From contig CAJUBG010000024.1 of the NCBI GenBank assembly GCA_910584575.1, positions 1 to 53,234 of the forward strand: DNA of 53,234 nt, read 5' to 3'. The notes beneath the pieces were generated by a model. It saw only the letters and a program-made list of their open reading frames with translations, made no database searches and had not been told where the DNA came from. A program made the translations under genes and the position numbers. Below, piece after piece: positions 15,872 to 23,782 of the stretch. The DNA is from an uncultured Dorea sp. (GTDB lineage Bacteria > Bacillota > Clostridia > Lachnospirales > Lachnospiraceae). Numbering within the stretch: position 1 is the stretch's first letter; every line of letters starts with the position of its first letter.

Positions 15872-16527
15872 ACAATACAGAGGGAAGCCTTACGATCCAA
15901 AATGCTCTGCTGTGCGCCGTGGTGTCACTGGCATTGGGATTAGTGATAGCTCTGGTTTATGGCCTTCAAGGGGCGTGCAGCAAGAATTTTATGATGACTC
16001 TGGTGATGCTTCCCGTACTGGTGCAGATGGTCATTATGCTGGTAAACGGAAACCTTGGAACCAGCGTTGCGGTACTGGGCGCCTTCAGTCTGGTCAGGTT
16101 CCGTTCGGTTCCGGGCACGTCGAAGGAGATGGCTGTCATCTTTTTTGCCATGGCAGTAGGTCTGGCCACAGGAACAGGCTTCTTAGGGTTTGCCGCTGTC
16201 ATGACCCTTGTGGTGGGCGTGGTATTTCTGGCGTTGGAGAAGTCCCGTTTTGGCGAGTGGAAGCAGGAACGGAAGGATTTGCGGATTACCATTGCAGAGC
16301 ATTTGGACTATACGGAGATTTTTGATGACATTTTCCAGAAATATACCAGCAAATGCTGCCTCCAAAAAGTGAAAACAACGAATCTTGGCAGTATGTATGA
16401 GTTGGATTACCACATTACCTTAAAGGACGTCCGGCAGGAGAAGGAGATGTTAGACGAGATTCGCTGCAGAAACGGAAATCTGACTGTGATCTGCGGACGG
16501 CGTGCTACTGTGCAGGAGGAATTATAA
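15853..16527 (+). CDS. DUF4956 membrane protein
   Basis: 224 residues. The N-terminal half is hydrophobic, with about four membrane segments (roughly 17-38, 46-68, 94-112, 115-132) and the characteristic cytoplasmic loop LGAFSLVRFRSVPGTSKEM. The C-terminal 90 residues are a soluble alpha/beta domain (ITIAEHLDYTEIF...). ATG 15853 overlaps the VTC gene, so translation is coupled. DUF4956 proteins accompany VTC-domain and CotH genes; a role as membrane partner or exporter of the VTC product is inference only. Confidence 0.88.
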   Translation: MFTSILNNTEGSLTIQNALLCAVVSLALGLVIALVYGLQGACSKNFMMTLVMLPVLVQMVIMLVNGNLGTSVAVLGAFSLVRFRSVPGTSKEMAVIFFAMAVGLATGTGFLGFAAVMTLVVGVVFLALEKSRFGEWKQERKDLRITIAEHLDYTEIFDDIFQKYTSKCCLQKVKTTNLGSMYELDYHITLKDVRQEKEMLDEIRCRNGNLTVICGRRATVQEEL

Positions 16528-16544
16528 GATAGGAGTTGATGCAG

Positions 16545-18632
16545 ATGAATACAGGAAACAGGAGGCTTACGGCGTTATTATTGAGTGCGCTGCTTGTCAG
16601 TACCCTGTCAGGGTGCGCGCAGGACGGCCAGGAGAAGGAAACGGTTTTGTCGGCAGAAGCAGCAGATACGTCTGAACATGCGTCTGTCAGTACAGTGGCC
16701 CTTACAGAAGGGAAGTACAGTGAAGAAAAGCTGGACGACACATGGGATGAAAAAGAAGCAGTCTATTTATCATTAGAAAATGATAAGATTTCTTTTGGAG
16801 AAAATGCTGGATTGTCTAAGGATAGTGATGATGAGGATAAGGTGGAGATTACAGAAGGTACGGCTGTCATTAAGGGGGCGGGAACCTATGTGCTCTCAGG
16901 GACTCTAAAGGACGGGCAGATTATTGTAGATGGGAAAAAAGAAGATACGGTGAGGCTTATCTTTAACGGGGTTTCCTTAACCTCAAGCAGTTCGGCGCCT
17001 GTTTACAGCAAGGGTGGTAATTTGATTGTCACACTGGCAGAGGGCACGGTAAATACCATAGAGGACGGCGGGGACTATACCCTTGAAGTGGGGGAGGACG
17101 AGCCTGGCGCAGCGGTTTTTGCCAAAGACGATTTGACATTTAATGGGACTGGGTCGCTTCATGTGACCGGAAATTATAATCATGGGATTCAGTGTAAGGA
17201 GGATTTGAAATTTGTCAGTGGTACTTATGTAATCTCAGCGGCAAATGACGGGATTGTGGGAAAAGACAGCGTATCTGTGCGGGACGGTTGTTATACCATT
17301 GAAAGCGGCGACGACGGAATTAAGGCGACCAACGCCGAAGCTTCTGACAAGGGCTATATTTTGATTGAAAACGGCAGCTTTCAGATTGCCGCTTTGGGGG
17401 ACGGGCTTCAGGCTGAGACCCTTCTTCGGGTAAATGACGGAGACTTTGAGATTACCGCCGGAGGCGGCTGTGAAAATGCAGAGATGGTTTCGGGTATGCC
17501 TGAGGAGATAGGGGGAATGACGCTGTCTGGGAATGGCCAGGGGATGCGGGAAGGGAGAATGACGCCGCCGGAGGGAGAGATGCCGGAAGAAGGGATGACG
17601 CCGCCGGAGGGAGAGATGCCGGAGGGAGGGATGACGCCGCCGGAGGGAGAGATGCCACAGGGAGAGATTCCAAAAGGAGGAATGACGCCGCCCCAAGGTG
17701 AGACACCAAAAGGAGATGAATCAAAGGCAGATGAGAATGATACGTTAGACGCCTCATCTGAGGCTGCAAGTACAAAAGCGCTAAAATCCTATGTAGAATT
17801 AATCCTCGCAGGCGGAGAATTTAATCTAAACTCACAGGACGACGGAATCCACAGTAATCAGAACGTCACTATTTTAGACGGTTTCATCACCATTTCCACC
17901 GGCGACGACGGAATCCACGCAGAGAAAACGCTGACTGTTGAAAACGGCAGCATCGATATTCAGAAAAGCTATGAAGGTCTGGAAGGATTTGATATTGTCA
18001 TTAACGGCGGCGACATAAAGGTTGTCTCCTCAGACGACGGAATTAATGCGGCGGGTGAGGAGGAAAACGCAGAAGAACCAGAGAAGCCAAAGGTCTCCCA
18101 GGCAGAAGAAAAAGAGAACGCTGCTTCTGACGGAGGCAGAGGAGGGGGACATCATTTTATGGCAGACGAGGATCAGGGCGCCTCCATGACTATCAACGGA
18201 GGCACTGTATACGTAAATGCCAATGGAGACGGCCTGGACGCTAATGGAGACATTTTCATAGGCGGAGGCGAGGTCACGGTACACGGGCCGGCTGACGGAG
18301 GGAACGGTACTCTGGACTATGCGGCCTCCTGCAAGATAACAGGCGGCACATTAATCGGTATCGGAAGCATGGGAATGGCCCAGAACCCAAGCGGGGATTC
18401 CACGCAGGCGTCGCTGGTATTCCAAACGGACAAGGCAGTCGAGGCAGGAACCCCTATTTCCCTGAAGGACAAGGAGGGGAATATCCTTGCCGAGACGGTC
18501 ACAGAGAAAACCGCCCAGTGGTTTGCAATATCATCTCCAAGCCTGTCGGTAGGGGAAAGCTATATATTTTGTGCAGGAACGGCTGAAAAAGAAGTAAATC
18601 TAACCCAGACAGTCAGTCAATTTTCCTTTTAG
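16545..18632 (+). CDS. Cthe_2159-type carbohydrate-binding lipoprotein
   Basis: 695 residues from ATG 16545 (AGGAG 16531-16535; TTG 16536 and ATG 16539 are too close). A lipoprotein signal ends in LSGC (C24). The body is a right-handed beta-helix of the Cthe_2159 family (polygalacturonate-binding in Clostridium thermocellum): at least nine rungs repeat an (N/D)DGI or GDGL turn (NHGIQ, NDGIV, DDGIK, GDGLQ, DDGIHS, DDGIHA, DDGIN, GDGLDA and a degenerate YEGLEG). A Pro/Glu/Met repeat (residues 339-391) and an acidic linker interrupt the helix. The family's calcium-binding turns are Asp-rich, as here. It is the third gene of the VTC/DUF4956 operon, so it is probably a surface-anchored polymer-binding protein. 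Confidence 0.85.
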   Translation: MNTGNRRLTALLLSALLVSTLSGCAQDGQEKETVLSAEAADTSEHASVSTVALTEGKYSEEKLDDTWDEKEAVYLSLENDKISFGENAGLSKDSDDEDKVEITEGTAVIKGAGTYVLSGTLKDGQIIVDGKKEDTVRLIFNGVSLTSSSSAPVYSKGGNLIVTLAEGTVNTIEDGGDYTLEVGEDEPGAAVFAKDDLTFNGTGSLHVTGNYNHGIQCKEDLKFVSGTYVISAANDGIVGKDSVSVRDGCYTIESGDDGIKATNAEASDKGYILIENGSFQIAALGDGLQAETLLRVNDGDFEITAGGGCENAEMVSGMPEEIGGMTLSGNGQGMREGRMTPPEGEMPEEGMTPPEGEMPEGGMTPPEGEMPQGEIPKGGMTPPQGETPKGDESKADENDTLDASSEAASTKALKSYVELILAGGEFNLNSQDDGIHSNQNVTILDGFITISTGDDGIHAEKTLTVENGSIDIQKSYEGLEGFDIVINGGDIKVVSSDDGINAAGEEENAEEPEKPKVSQAEEKENAASDGGRGGGHHFMADEDQGASMTINGGTVYVNANGDGLDANGDIFIGGGEVTVHGPADGGNGTLDYAASCKITGGTLIGIGSMGMAQNPSGDSTQASLVFQTDKAVEAGTPISLKDKEGNILAETVTEKTAQWFAISSPSLSVGESYIFCAGTAEKEVNLTQTVSQFSF
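17559..17716 (+). repeat. in-frame 36-bp Pro/Met/Glu repeat in the lipoprotein gene
   Basis: Four units of MTPPEGEMPEGG type; the third is 17 residues long, the last degenerate. The first two DNA units are almost identical (atgacgccgccggagggaga). The repeats form a flexible loop between beta-helix rungs. Confidence 0.88.
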
Positions 18633-18634
18633 GC

Positions 18635-18657
18635 AGATTCCGTTTCGGAAATCTTTT
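18635..18657 (+). terminator. weak terminator after the carbohydrate-binding gene
   Basis: AGATTCCG pairs with CGGAAATCT (one bulged A), 3-nt loop, followed by TTTT. Confidence 0.45.
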
Positions 18658-18664
18658 GAAAATC

Positions 18665-18693
18665 TTGCTGTCGGGAAATGAATGTGATACAAT
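18665..18693 (+). promoter_or_regulatory. promoter for the xpaC-telA pair
   Basis: TTGCTG (18665-18670), 17 nt, TACAAT (18688-18693) with TG at 18685-18686 forming an extended -10. Confidence 0.5.
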
Positions 18694-18769
18694 AATCCCA
18701 TCCTGAACGAAAGAGTCTTATGTAATTTACATGGGATTTTGAATACGTACAGCAGATTTGGAGGACAAG

Positions 18770-20062
18770 ATGATAAATCGGGATTGGGAGAAGTTTGGGG
18801 AGGATATCCGTAAGACTGTGCAGGATGCCATCGATGCCCAGGACTTCGGGAAATTGAATCAGACGATTACGAATACGATTAATAATGCGGTTGACAGCGT
18901 TTCCAGAAATATCCGCAACGCCCAGGAGGCGCAGCAATTTCAGACAAGAGGCAGAGATCCTGTGAACAGAAGGTTTGGTTCACAGGATACTGTGCGTGGG
19001 AGAGATAACAGAAGGAACGGATATTCGGGGCAGGAGAATGGCCATGGCATAAGGAGGAAGCAGCCTTTGGCGCTGTACCGCAAACCCGCCGGTGTGCAGG
19101 CAGGCGGCACGCTTACGACGGTATTTGGGGCAGTCGCGGGTGGTATGTTCTCCGTAGCCCTGGTATTTTTCGTTATCACGGCATTGATGGCCGGCGCCTT
19201 CGGGATTCCGGAGATTATGGTAACAGCGCTGTTTTTGATCTTTGCGGCAGCGGGATTTGTGGCCTGCGGGTTCGGCGCCGGTATACGGGGCAGGGTGAAA
19301 AGGTTTCGTACTTATGTCCAGGTTCTCGGTATGCGTGAGTATTGCAATATTCGTGAGCTTTCAGAGAGGGTCCATAAGAGTGTCAAATTTGTAGTCAAAG
19401 ATTTGGAATATATGTTTGCCAAGGGATGGTTTCTGGAGGGGCATCTGGACGATGAAAAGACCTGTCTCATCACAAGCCACGGGATGTATCAGCAGTACAA
19501 GCAGATACAGGCGGACAGAAGGGTAACTGAACAGGAAAAGGCGGCAAATCAGCAGCGGGCAGAGGACGAGGAATACGTGCAGGAGAAGCAGGGTACAGAA
19601 AGCGGACGCTCTAAGCTGCCGCCAGAGGTACAGAAGGTCGTGGAGGAGGGGGATGCCTATATCCGGAAGATTCACGCCTGCAATGACGCTATCTCCGGTG
19701 CAGAGATCTCTGCGAAGATTTCCCACATGGAGATGCTGGTGGACAAGATTTTCGACAGGGTAGAGCAGGAACCCGAAGCTGTGGACGACATCCGCAGGCT
19801 GATGGAATATTATCTGCCCACCACCGTGAAGCTTTTGGAGGCGTACCGGGAGCTGGACGCACAGCCAATCGACGGCGAGAATATCCGTTCCTCCAAGCGG
19901 GAGATTGAGGCCACGTTAGATACGCTGAACCTGGCGTTTGAGAAGCTGTTGGACGGATTATTTCAGGAGACGGCGTGGGACGTTTCCTCGGATATTTCGG
20001 TACTGCATACCATGCTTGCCCAGGAGGGGCTTACGGACGACGGCTTGCACAAGCCGAATTGA
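18770..20062 (+). CDS. XpaC-like (5-bromo-4-chloroindolyl phosphate hydrolysis) protein
   Basis: 430 residues from ATG 18770 with GGAGG at 18760-18764 (an in-frame TTG four codons earlier overlaps that site). An amphipathic, Asn/Asp-rich N terminus (WEKFGEDIRKTVQDAID) is followed by a basic linker, two membrane helices (about 120-143 and 150-172), a winged-helix-like segment (MREYCNIRELSERVHKSVKFV, about 195-250), a charged linker and a C-terminal helical domain (about 285-425) shared with B. subtilis XpaC. Despite the family name no enzyme activity is established. It is paired with telA 21 nt downstream, the standard XpaC/TelA arrangement; both are predicted to act at the membrane. Confidence 0.82.
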   Translation: MINRDWEKFGEDIRKTVQDAIDAQDFGKLNQTITNTINNAVDSVSRNIRNAQEAQQFQTRGRDPVNRRFGSQDTVRGRDNRRNGYSGQENGHGIRRKQPLALYRKPAGVQAGGTLTTVFGAVAGGMFSVALVFFVITALMAGAFGIPEIMVTALFLIFAAAGFVACGFGAGIRGRVKRFRTYVQVLGMREYCNIRELSERVHKSVKFVVKDLEYMFAKGWFLEGHLDDEKTCLITSHGMYQQYKQIQADRRVTEQEKAANQQRAEDEEYVQEKQGTESGRSKLPPEVQKVVEEGDAYIRKIHACNDAISGAEISAKISHMEMLVDKIFDRVEQEPEAVDDIRRLMEYYLPTTVKLLEAYRELDAQPIDGENIRSSKREIEATLDTLNLAFEKLLDGLFQETAWDVSSDISVLHTMLAQEGLTDDGLHKPN

Positions 20063-20083
20063 TTGTGAAGGATGGGAGAGAAG

Positions 20084-21214
20084 ATGAAGAACGAATTTGA
20101 GAACTTTCAGGCAACTCCGGAGTTGACGCTTAACCCGTTTCAGGACGAGCCAAAACCCCAGACAGTGACAGAAGAAAAAGCGCCTGTGCTGGACGAGAAT
20201 ATTTTGTCGGAGGAGGAACGGCGGGCGGTGGATGCGTTTGCCGCGCAGATTGATTTGATGAACTCTAACGCGATTTTACAGTACGGGGCGGGGACCCAGA
20301 AGAAGATGGCGGATTTTTCAGAGGCAGCGTTGGAGAACGTGCGGACAAAGGACTTAGGAGAAGTGGGAGAGCTGCTCTCAGGAGTCGTCAAAGAGCTTCG
20401 CAGTTTTGACGAGGAGGAGGAAAAGGGATTTCTTGGAATTTTCAAGAAGGGCTCTGGCAGAATCCAGTCCATGAAGGCCAAGTATGCGAAGGCAGAGACG
20501 AATATCAACCAGATCTGCAAGGTGCTGGAATCCCATCAGGTGCAGCTTCTGAAAGATGTTGCGGTGCTGGATAAGATGTACGAGCTGAATCTTACATATT
20601 TTAAAGAATTGTCCATGTATATTCTGGCTGGAAAGAAGAAGCTTGCTGAGGTGCGAAGCACTAAGCTTCCCGAACTTCTTTCTAAGGCGTCGCGCTCAGG
20701 GCTGGCGGAGGATGCCCAGGCGGCCAGGGATTTGGACGCCATGTGCAATCGGTTTGAGAAGAAAATACATGACCTGGAGTTGACGCGGACGGTTTCCATG
20801 CAGACGGCTCCCCAGATCCGGCTGGTGCAGGGCAACGATACTCTGATGGTGGAGAAGATTCAGTCTACCATCGTCAACACCATTCCTCTGTGGAAAAGCC
20901 AGATGGTGCTGACCCTTGGCGTAGAGCATTCCGCCCAGGCTGCCGCTGCTCAGCGGGAGGTGACGGATATGACCAATGAGCTTTTGCGAAGGAACGCGGA
21001 TAAGCTTAAGCTGGCGGTTACCGAGACGGCCAGGGAATCGGAGAGAGGCATTGTGGAGATTGAGACTCTTAAGCATACCAACGAGACGTTGATTTCCACT
21101 CTGGATGAGGTGATGCAGATTCAGAGGGAGGGCAGGCAGAAGCGTGCAGAGGCTGAGCAGGAGATGGTTCGTCTGGAGAGGGAATTAAAGACAAAGCTGC
21201 TTCAGGTGCGCTAA
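20084..21214 (+). CDS. TelA-like toxic anion resistance protein
   Basis: 376 residues from ATG 20084 (GGGAGAG upstream; the ATG at 20072 precedes the ribosome site). The protein is almost wholly alpha-helical, with the TelA family blocks DLMNSNAILQYGAGTQKKMADFSE, FLGIFKK and QIRLVQGNDTLMVEKIQ (about 245-262) read in part, and a C-terminal NETLISTLDEVMQIQREGR coiled coil. Family members are tied to tellurite and other toxic-anion tolerance and to membrane-targeting antibiotics, mechanism unknown. Forms an operon with the XpaC-like gene. Confidence 0.9.
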   Translation: MKNEFENFQATPELTLNPFQDEPKPQTVTEEKAPVLDENILSEEERRAVDAFAAQIDLMNSNAILQYGAGTQKKMADFSEAALENVRTKDLGEVGELLSGVVKELRSFDEEEEKGFLGIFKKGSGRIQSMKAKYAKAETNINQICKVLESHQVQLLKDVAVLDKMYELNLTYFKELSMYILAGKKKLAEVRSTKLPELLSKASRSGLAEDAQAARDLDAMCNRFEKKIHDLELTRTVSMQTAPQIRLVQGNDTLMVEKIQSTIVNTIPLWKSQMVLTLGVEHSAQAAAAQREVTDMTNELLRRNADKLKLAVTETARESERGIVEIETLKHTNETLISTLDEVMQIQREGRQKRAEAEQEMVRLERELKTKLLQVR

Positions 21215-21236
21215 AGGAATTATTTAGAAAAAAGCC

Positions 21237-21265
21237 TTGATTTTGCAGAGATATAGTGCTATACT
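21237..21265 (+). promoter_or_regulatory. sigma-A promoter of the rimP-nusA-infB operon
   Basis: TTGATT (21237-21242), 17 nt, TATACT (21260-21265). Predicted start near 21272, giving a leader of about 70 nt that contains the hairpin at 21293-21320. Confidence 0.72.
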
Positions 21266-21292
21266 GTGTTACAGTTACATAAGGAAATCGGC

Positions 21293-21320
21293 ATAAGAGT
21301 GGACGAAAGTTCACTCTTAT
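21293..21320 (+). promoter_or_regulatory. leader hairpin before rimP
   Basis: A 12-bp stem (21293-21304 with 21309-21320, one G-T pair) capped by a GAAA tetraloop closed by C-G, followed by TTTG. It sits between the promoter and rimP, so it could act as an attenuator or an RNA-processing or protein-binding site. Confidence 0.65.
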
Positions 21321-21344
21321 TTGTTGGTAAGGAGGAAATTGCCG

Positions 21345-21812
21345 TTGACAAAGAGAGAGAGCTATGAACAGAAGACAGAAGAAATCTTAAACCCTATATT
21401 AGAGGAGTATGGATTTGAACTCGTGGATGTGGAGTATGTGAAGGAAGGCGGGACCTGGTATCTCAGGGCATATATTGATAAGCCGGAGGGAATCAGTATT
21501 GACGACTGCGAGGCTGTGAGCCGCAGGCTTTCGGATATACTGGATGAGAAGGATTATATAGACGGGGCATACATCCTGGAGGTAAGCTCTCCCGGACTTG
21601 GCAGACCTCTTAAGAAGGAGAAGGATTTTAAGCGGAGTCTGGGGGAGGAAGTAGAGATACGGACTTACCGCATGATTGAGAGGCAGAAGGAATTTACCGG
21701 AATCTTGAAGGGGTATGATGAGAATACGGTAACCATTGAGGAGGACGGCGGGAACGCAAGGACATTTGAGAAGGCGGATATTGCGCTGATTCGGCTTGCA
21801 TTTGATTTTTAG
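21345..21812 (+). CDS. rimP: ribosome maturation factor RimP
   Basis: 155 residues. The start is a TTG at 21345 giving MTKRESYEQKTEEILNPILEEYG, with GGAGG 9 nt upstream; no ATG fits the frame. N-terminal alpha/beta domain (about 1-85; ELVDVEYVKEGGTWYLRAYID and SSPGLGRPL) and an Sm-like C-terminal domain (about 88-152). RimP helps 30S assembly. First gene of the classical Firmicutes order rimP-nusA-ylxR-ylxQ-infB-rbfA. Confidence 0.96.
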   Translation: MTKRESYEQKTEEILNPILEEYGFELVDVEYVKEGGTWYLRAYIDKPEGISIDDCEAVSRRLSDILDEKDYIDGAYILEVSSPGLGRPLKKEKDFKRSLGEEVEIRTYRMIERQKEFTGILKGYDENTVTIEEDGGNARTFEKADIALIRLAFDF

Positions 21813-21863
21813 AGCAAAAGCCGGATGTCCCGCGTTTGAATTTTTAGATAGGAGGATAATACG

Positions 21864-23171
21864 ATGAATACGGAATTATTAGAAGCGTTGAATATATTAG
21901 AGAAGGAAAAGGAGATAAGCAAAGAGACGTTGATGGATGCGATTGAGAATTCTTTGCTGAATGCCTGTAAGAATCATTTTGGAAAAGCTGATAACATCAG
22001 GGTAATTATGGACAGAACCACCTGTGATTACAGGCTGTTTGCGGAAAAGACGGTGGTGGAGGATGTGGAGGATAAGCTAGAGGAGATTAGCTTAGAGGAT
22101 GCCAGGGCAATCGACGGCAAGTATGAGCTTGGAGATATCGTACAGATCCCTATTGAGTCCAAGTCCTTCGGGCGGATCGCTACCCAGAATGCCAAGAACC
22201 TGATTCTGCAGAAGATTCGGGAGGAAGAACGCAAGGTGGTCTATGACCAGTATTTTGAGAAGGAGAAGGATATTGTCACCGGTATTGTCCAGCGTTATAT
22301 CGGGAGGAACGTCAGCATTAATCTTGGGAAGGCGGACGCCATGCTGACGGAAAACGAGCAGGTGAAGGGCGAGGTATTTAAGCCGACCGAGCGTGTGAAG
22401 CTGTATATCGTGGAGGTTAAGAATACCACCAAGGGGCCGAAGATTCTGGTTTCCCGTACCCATCCAGAGCTTGTAAAGCGTCTCTTTGAGGCGGAGGTGA
22501 CAGAGGTTAAGGACGGCGTGGTAGAGATTAAGAGCATTGCCAGGGAGGCGGGAAGCAGGACGAAGATCGCCGTGTGGTCCAATGATCCGGACGTGGATCC
22601 TGTGGGAGCCTGTGTCGGTATGAACGGAAGCCGTGTCAATGCCATCGTCAACGAGCTAAGGGGAGAGAAGATTGATATTATCAACTGGAGTGACAATCCG
22701 GCGATTTTGATAGAGAATGCGTTAAGCCCTGCCAAGGTCATTTCCGTCATGGCGGATCCGGATGACAAGACCGCGGGCGTCATCGTGCCGGATTACCAGT
22801 TGTCGTTGGCCATCGGCAAGGAGGGGCAGAACGCCAGGCTTGCCGCCAGACTTACGGGCTATAAGATTGATATCAAGAGCGAGACCCAGGCTATCGAGTC
22901 CGGTGATCTTCCGGAGAATTATTTAGAGCTGAGCGAGGGTGTGTACGAAGAAGAATACGAGGAGCCTTACGAGGAGGGGTATCCTGAGGGCAGCGCAGAG
23001 GGTGAGTACGAGGAGGAATACCCAGAGGACACCGGGCAGGATACTTTTAAGGAGGAGTATGAGGAAGGCGAGCCAATAGCTGACGGTTATGACGTAGAGG
23101 GCGCGGAGGAATTCGCACAGGACGGTTATGACGGGGAGGACGAGATTATATTTCAGGAAGTAGAGGATTAG
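21864..23171 (+). CDS. nusA: transcription termination/antitermination factor NusA
   Basis: 435 residues: NusA N-terminal RNA polymerase-binding domain (about 1-125), S1 (about 133-200), two KH domains (about 205-345, with VGACVGMNGSRVNAI and LAIGKEGQNARLA), then an unusual acidic tail from residue 350 to the end made mostly of Glu, Tyr, Asp and Gly (repeated EEEYEE and EGEYEEEYPED). Bacillus NusA ends soon after KH2 (about 370 aa), so the extra 80 residues are an add-on. GGAGG precedes ATG 21864. It modulates pausing, termination and antitermination. Confidence 0.97.
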   Translation: MNTELLEALNILEKEKEISKETLMDAIENSLLNACKNHFGKADNIRVIMDRTTCDYRLFAEKTVVEDVEDKLEEISLEDARAIDGKYELGDIVQIPIESKSFGRIATQNAKNLILQKIREEERKVVYDQYFEKEKDIVTGIVQRYIGRNVSINLGKADAMLTENEQVKGEVFKPTERVKLYIVEVKNTTKGPKILVSRTHPELVKRLFEAEVTEVKDGVVEIKSIAREAGSRTKIAVWSNDPDVDPVGACVGMNGSRVNAIVNELRGEKIDIINWSDNPAILIENALSPAKVISVMADPDDKTAGVIVPDYQLSLAIGKEGQNARLAARLTGYKIDIKSETQAIESGDLPENYLELSEGVYEEEYEEPYEEGYPEGSAEGEYEEEYPEDTGQDTFKEEYEEGEPIADGYDVEGAEEFAQDGYDGEDEIIFQEVED

Positions 23172-23179
23172 GTGATTAT

Positions 23180-23458
23180 TTGAGTGCAAATAAAAAAGTA
23201 CCTGTGCGCAGATGTGTAGGCTGTCAGGAAATGAAGGGTAAGAAAGAGATGATTCGTGTGATTCGGACGAAGGAGGGCGAGTTCCTTTTGGATGCCACAG
23301 GCAAGAAGAACGGAAGGGGAGCTTATATCTGTCCGTCGGGGGAGTGCCTTAAGAAGGCAATCCGCAATAAGGGGCTTGAGCGTTCCTTTAAGCAGCCTAT
23401 TCCGGCAGAAGTATACGAGGCATTGGAAAAGGAGATGGGATTACTTGGGTCAGAGTAA
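23180..23458 (+). CDS. ylxR: YlxR family RNA-binding protein
   Basis: 92 residues beginning at a TTG (23180) with AGGTG just upstream and only 8 nt after nusA. Family core RRCVGCQEMKGKKEMIRV and GRGAYICPSGECLKKA (DUF448, now called RnpM, reported to bind RNase P RNA). The gene order and cysteine pattern make the assignment safe. ylxQ begins inside its last 14 nt. Confidence 0.95.
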   Translation: MSANKKVPVRRCVGCQEMKGKKEMIRVIRTKEGEFLLDATGKKNGRGAYICPSGECLKKAIRNKGLERSFKQPIPAEVYEALEKEMGLLGSE

Positions 23459-23768
23459 AGCTTTGTCGCTCATTGGCCTGGCTACGAAAGCCGGAAAGAC
23501 GGCCAGCGGGGAGTTCTGTACGGAGAAGGAAGTGAAGTCCGGCGCCGCCGCGTTGGTTGTAATAGCTGATGATGCGTCTGATAATACAAAGAAGAAGTTT
23601 AGGAATATGTGTGAGTTTTATCACGTGCCGATCTGTTTTTATAGAGACAAAGATACCTTGGGGCATGCAATGGGGAAACAGTTCCGGGCATCTCTGGCAA
23701 TATTAGATCAGGGGTTTGCAAAGGGAATCAGAGAGAGTATGGATGCAGAAGATAACACAGTTGCATAG
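23445..23768 (+). CDS. ylxQ: YlxQ, L7Ae/L30e-type ribosomal protein
   Basis: 107 residues from TTG 23445 (GGAG 10 nt upstream), overlapping ylxR by 14 nt; the open frame upstream is antisense-free but only a shadow of ylxR. LSLIGLATKAGKTASGEF is the N-terminal signature of the L7Ae family, and LVVIADDASDNTKKKF follows. Such proteins bind kink-turn RNAs. The overlap implies coupled translation with ylxR. Confidence 0.93.
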   Translation: MGQSKALSLIGLATKAGKTASGEFCTEKEVKSGAAALVVIADDASDNTKKKFRNMCEFYHVPICFYRDKDTLGHAMGKQFRASLAILDQGFAKGIRESMDAEDNTVA

Positions 23769-23782
23769 AGGAGGTAGTAAAT

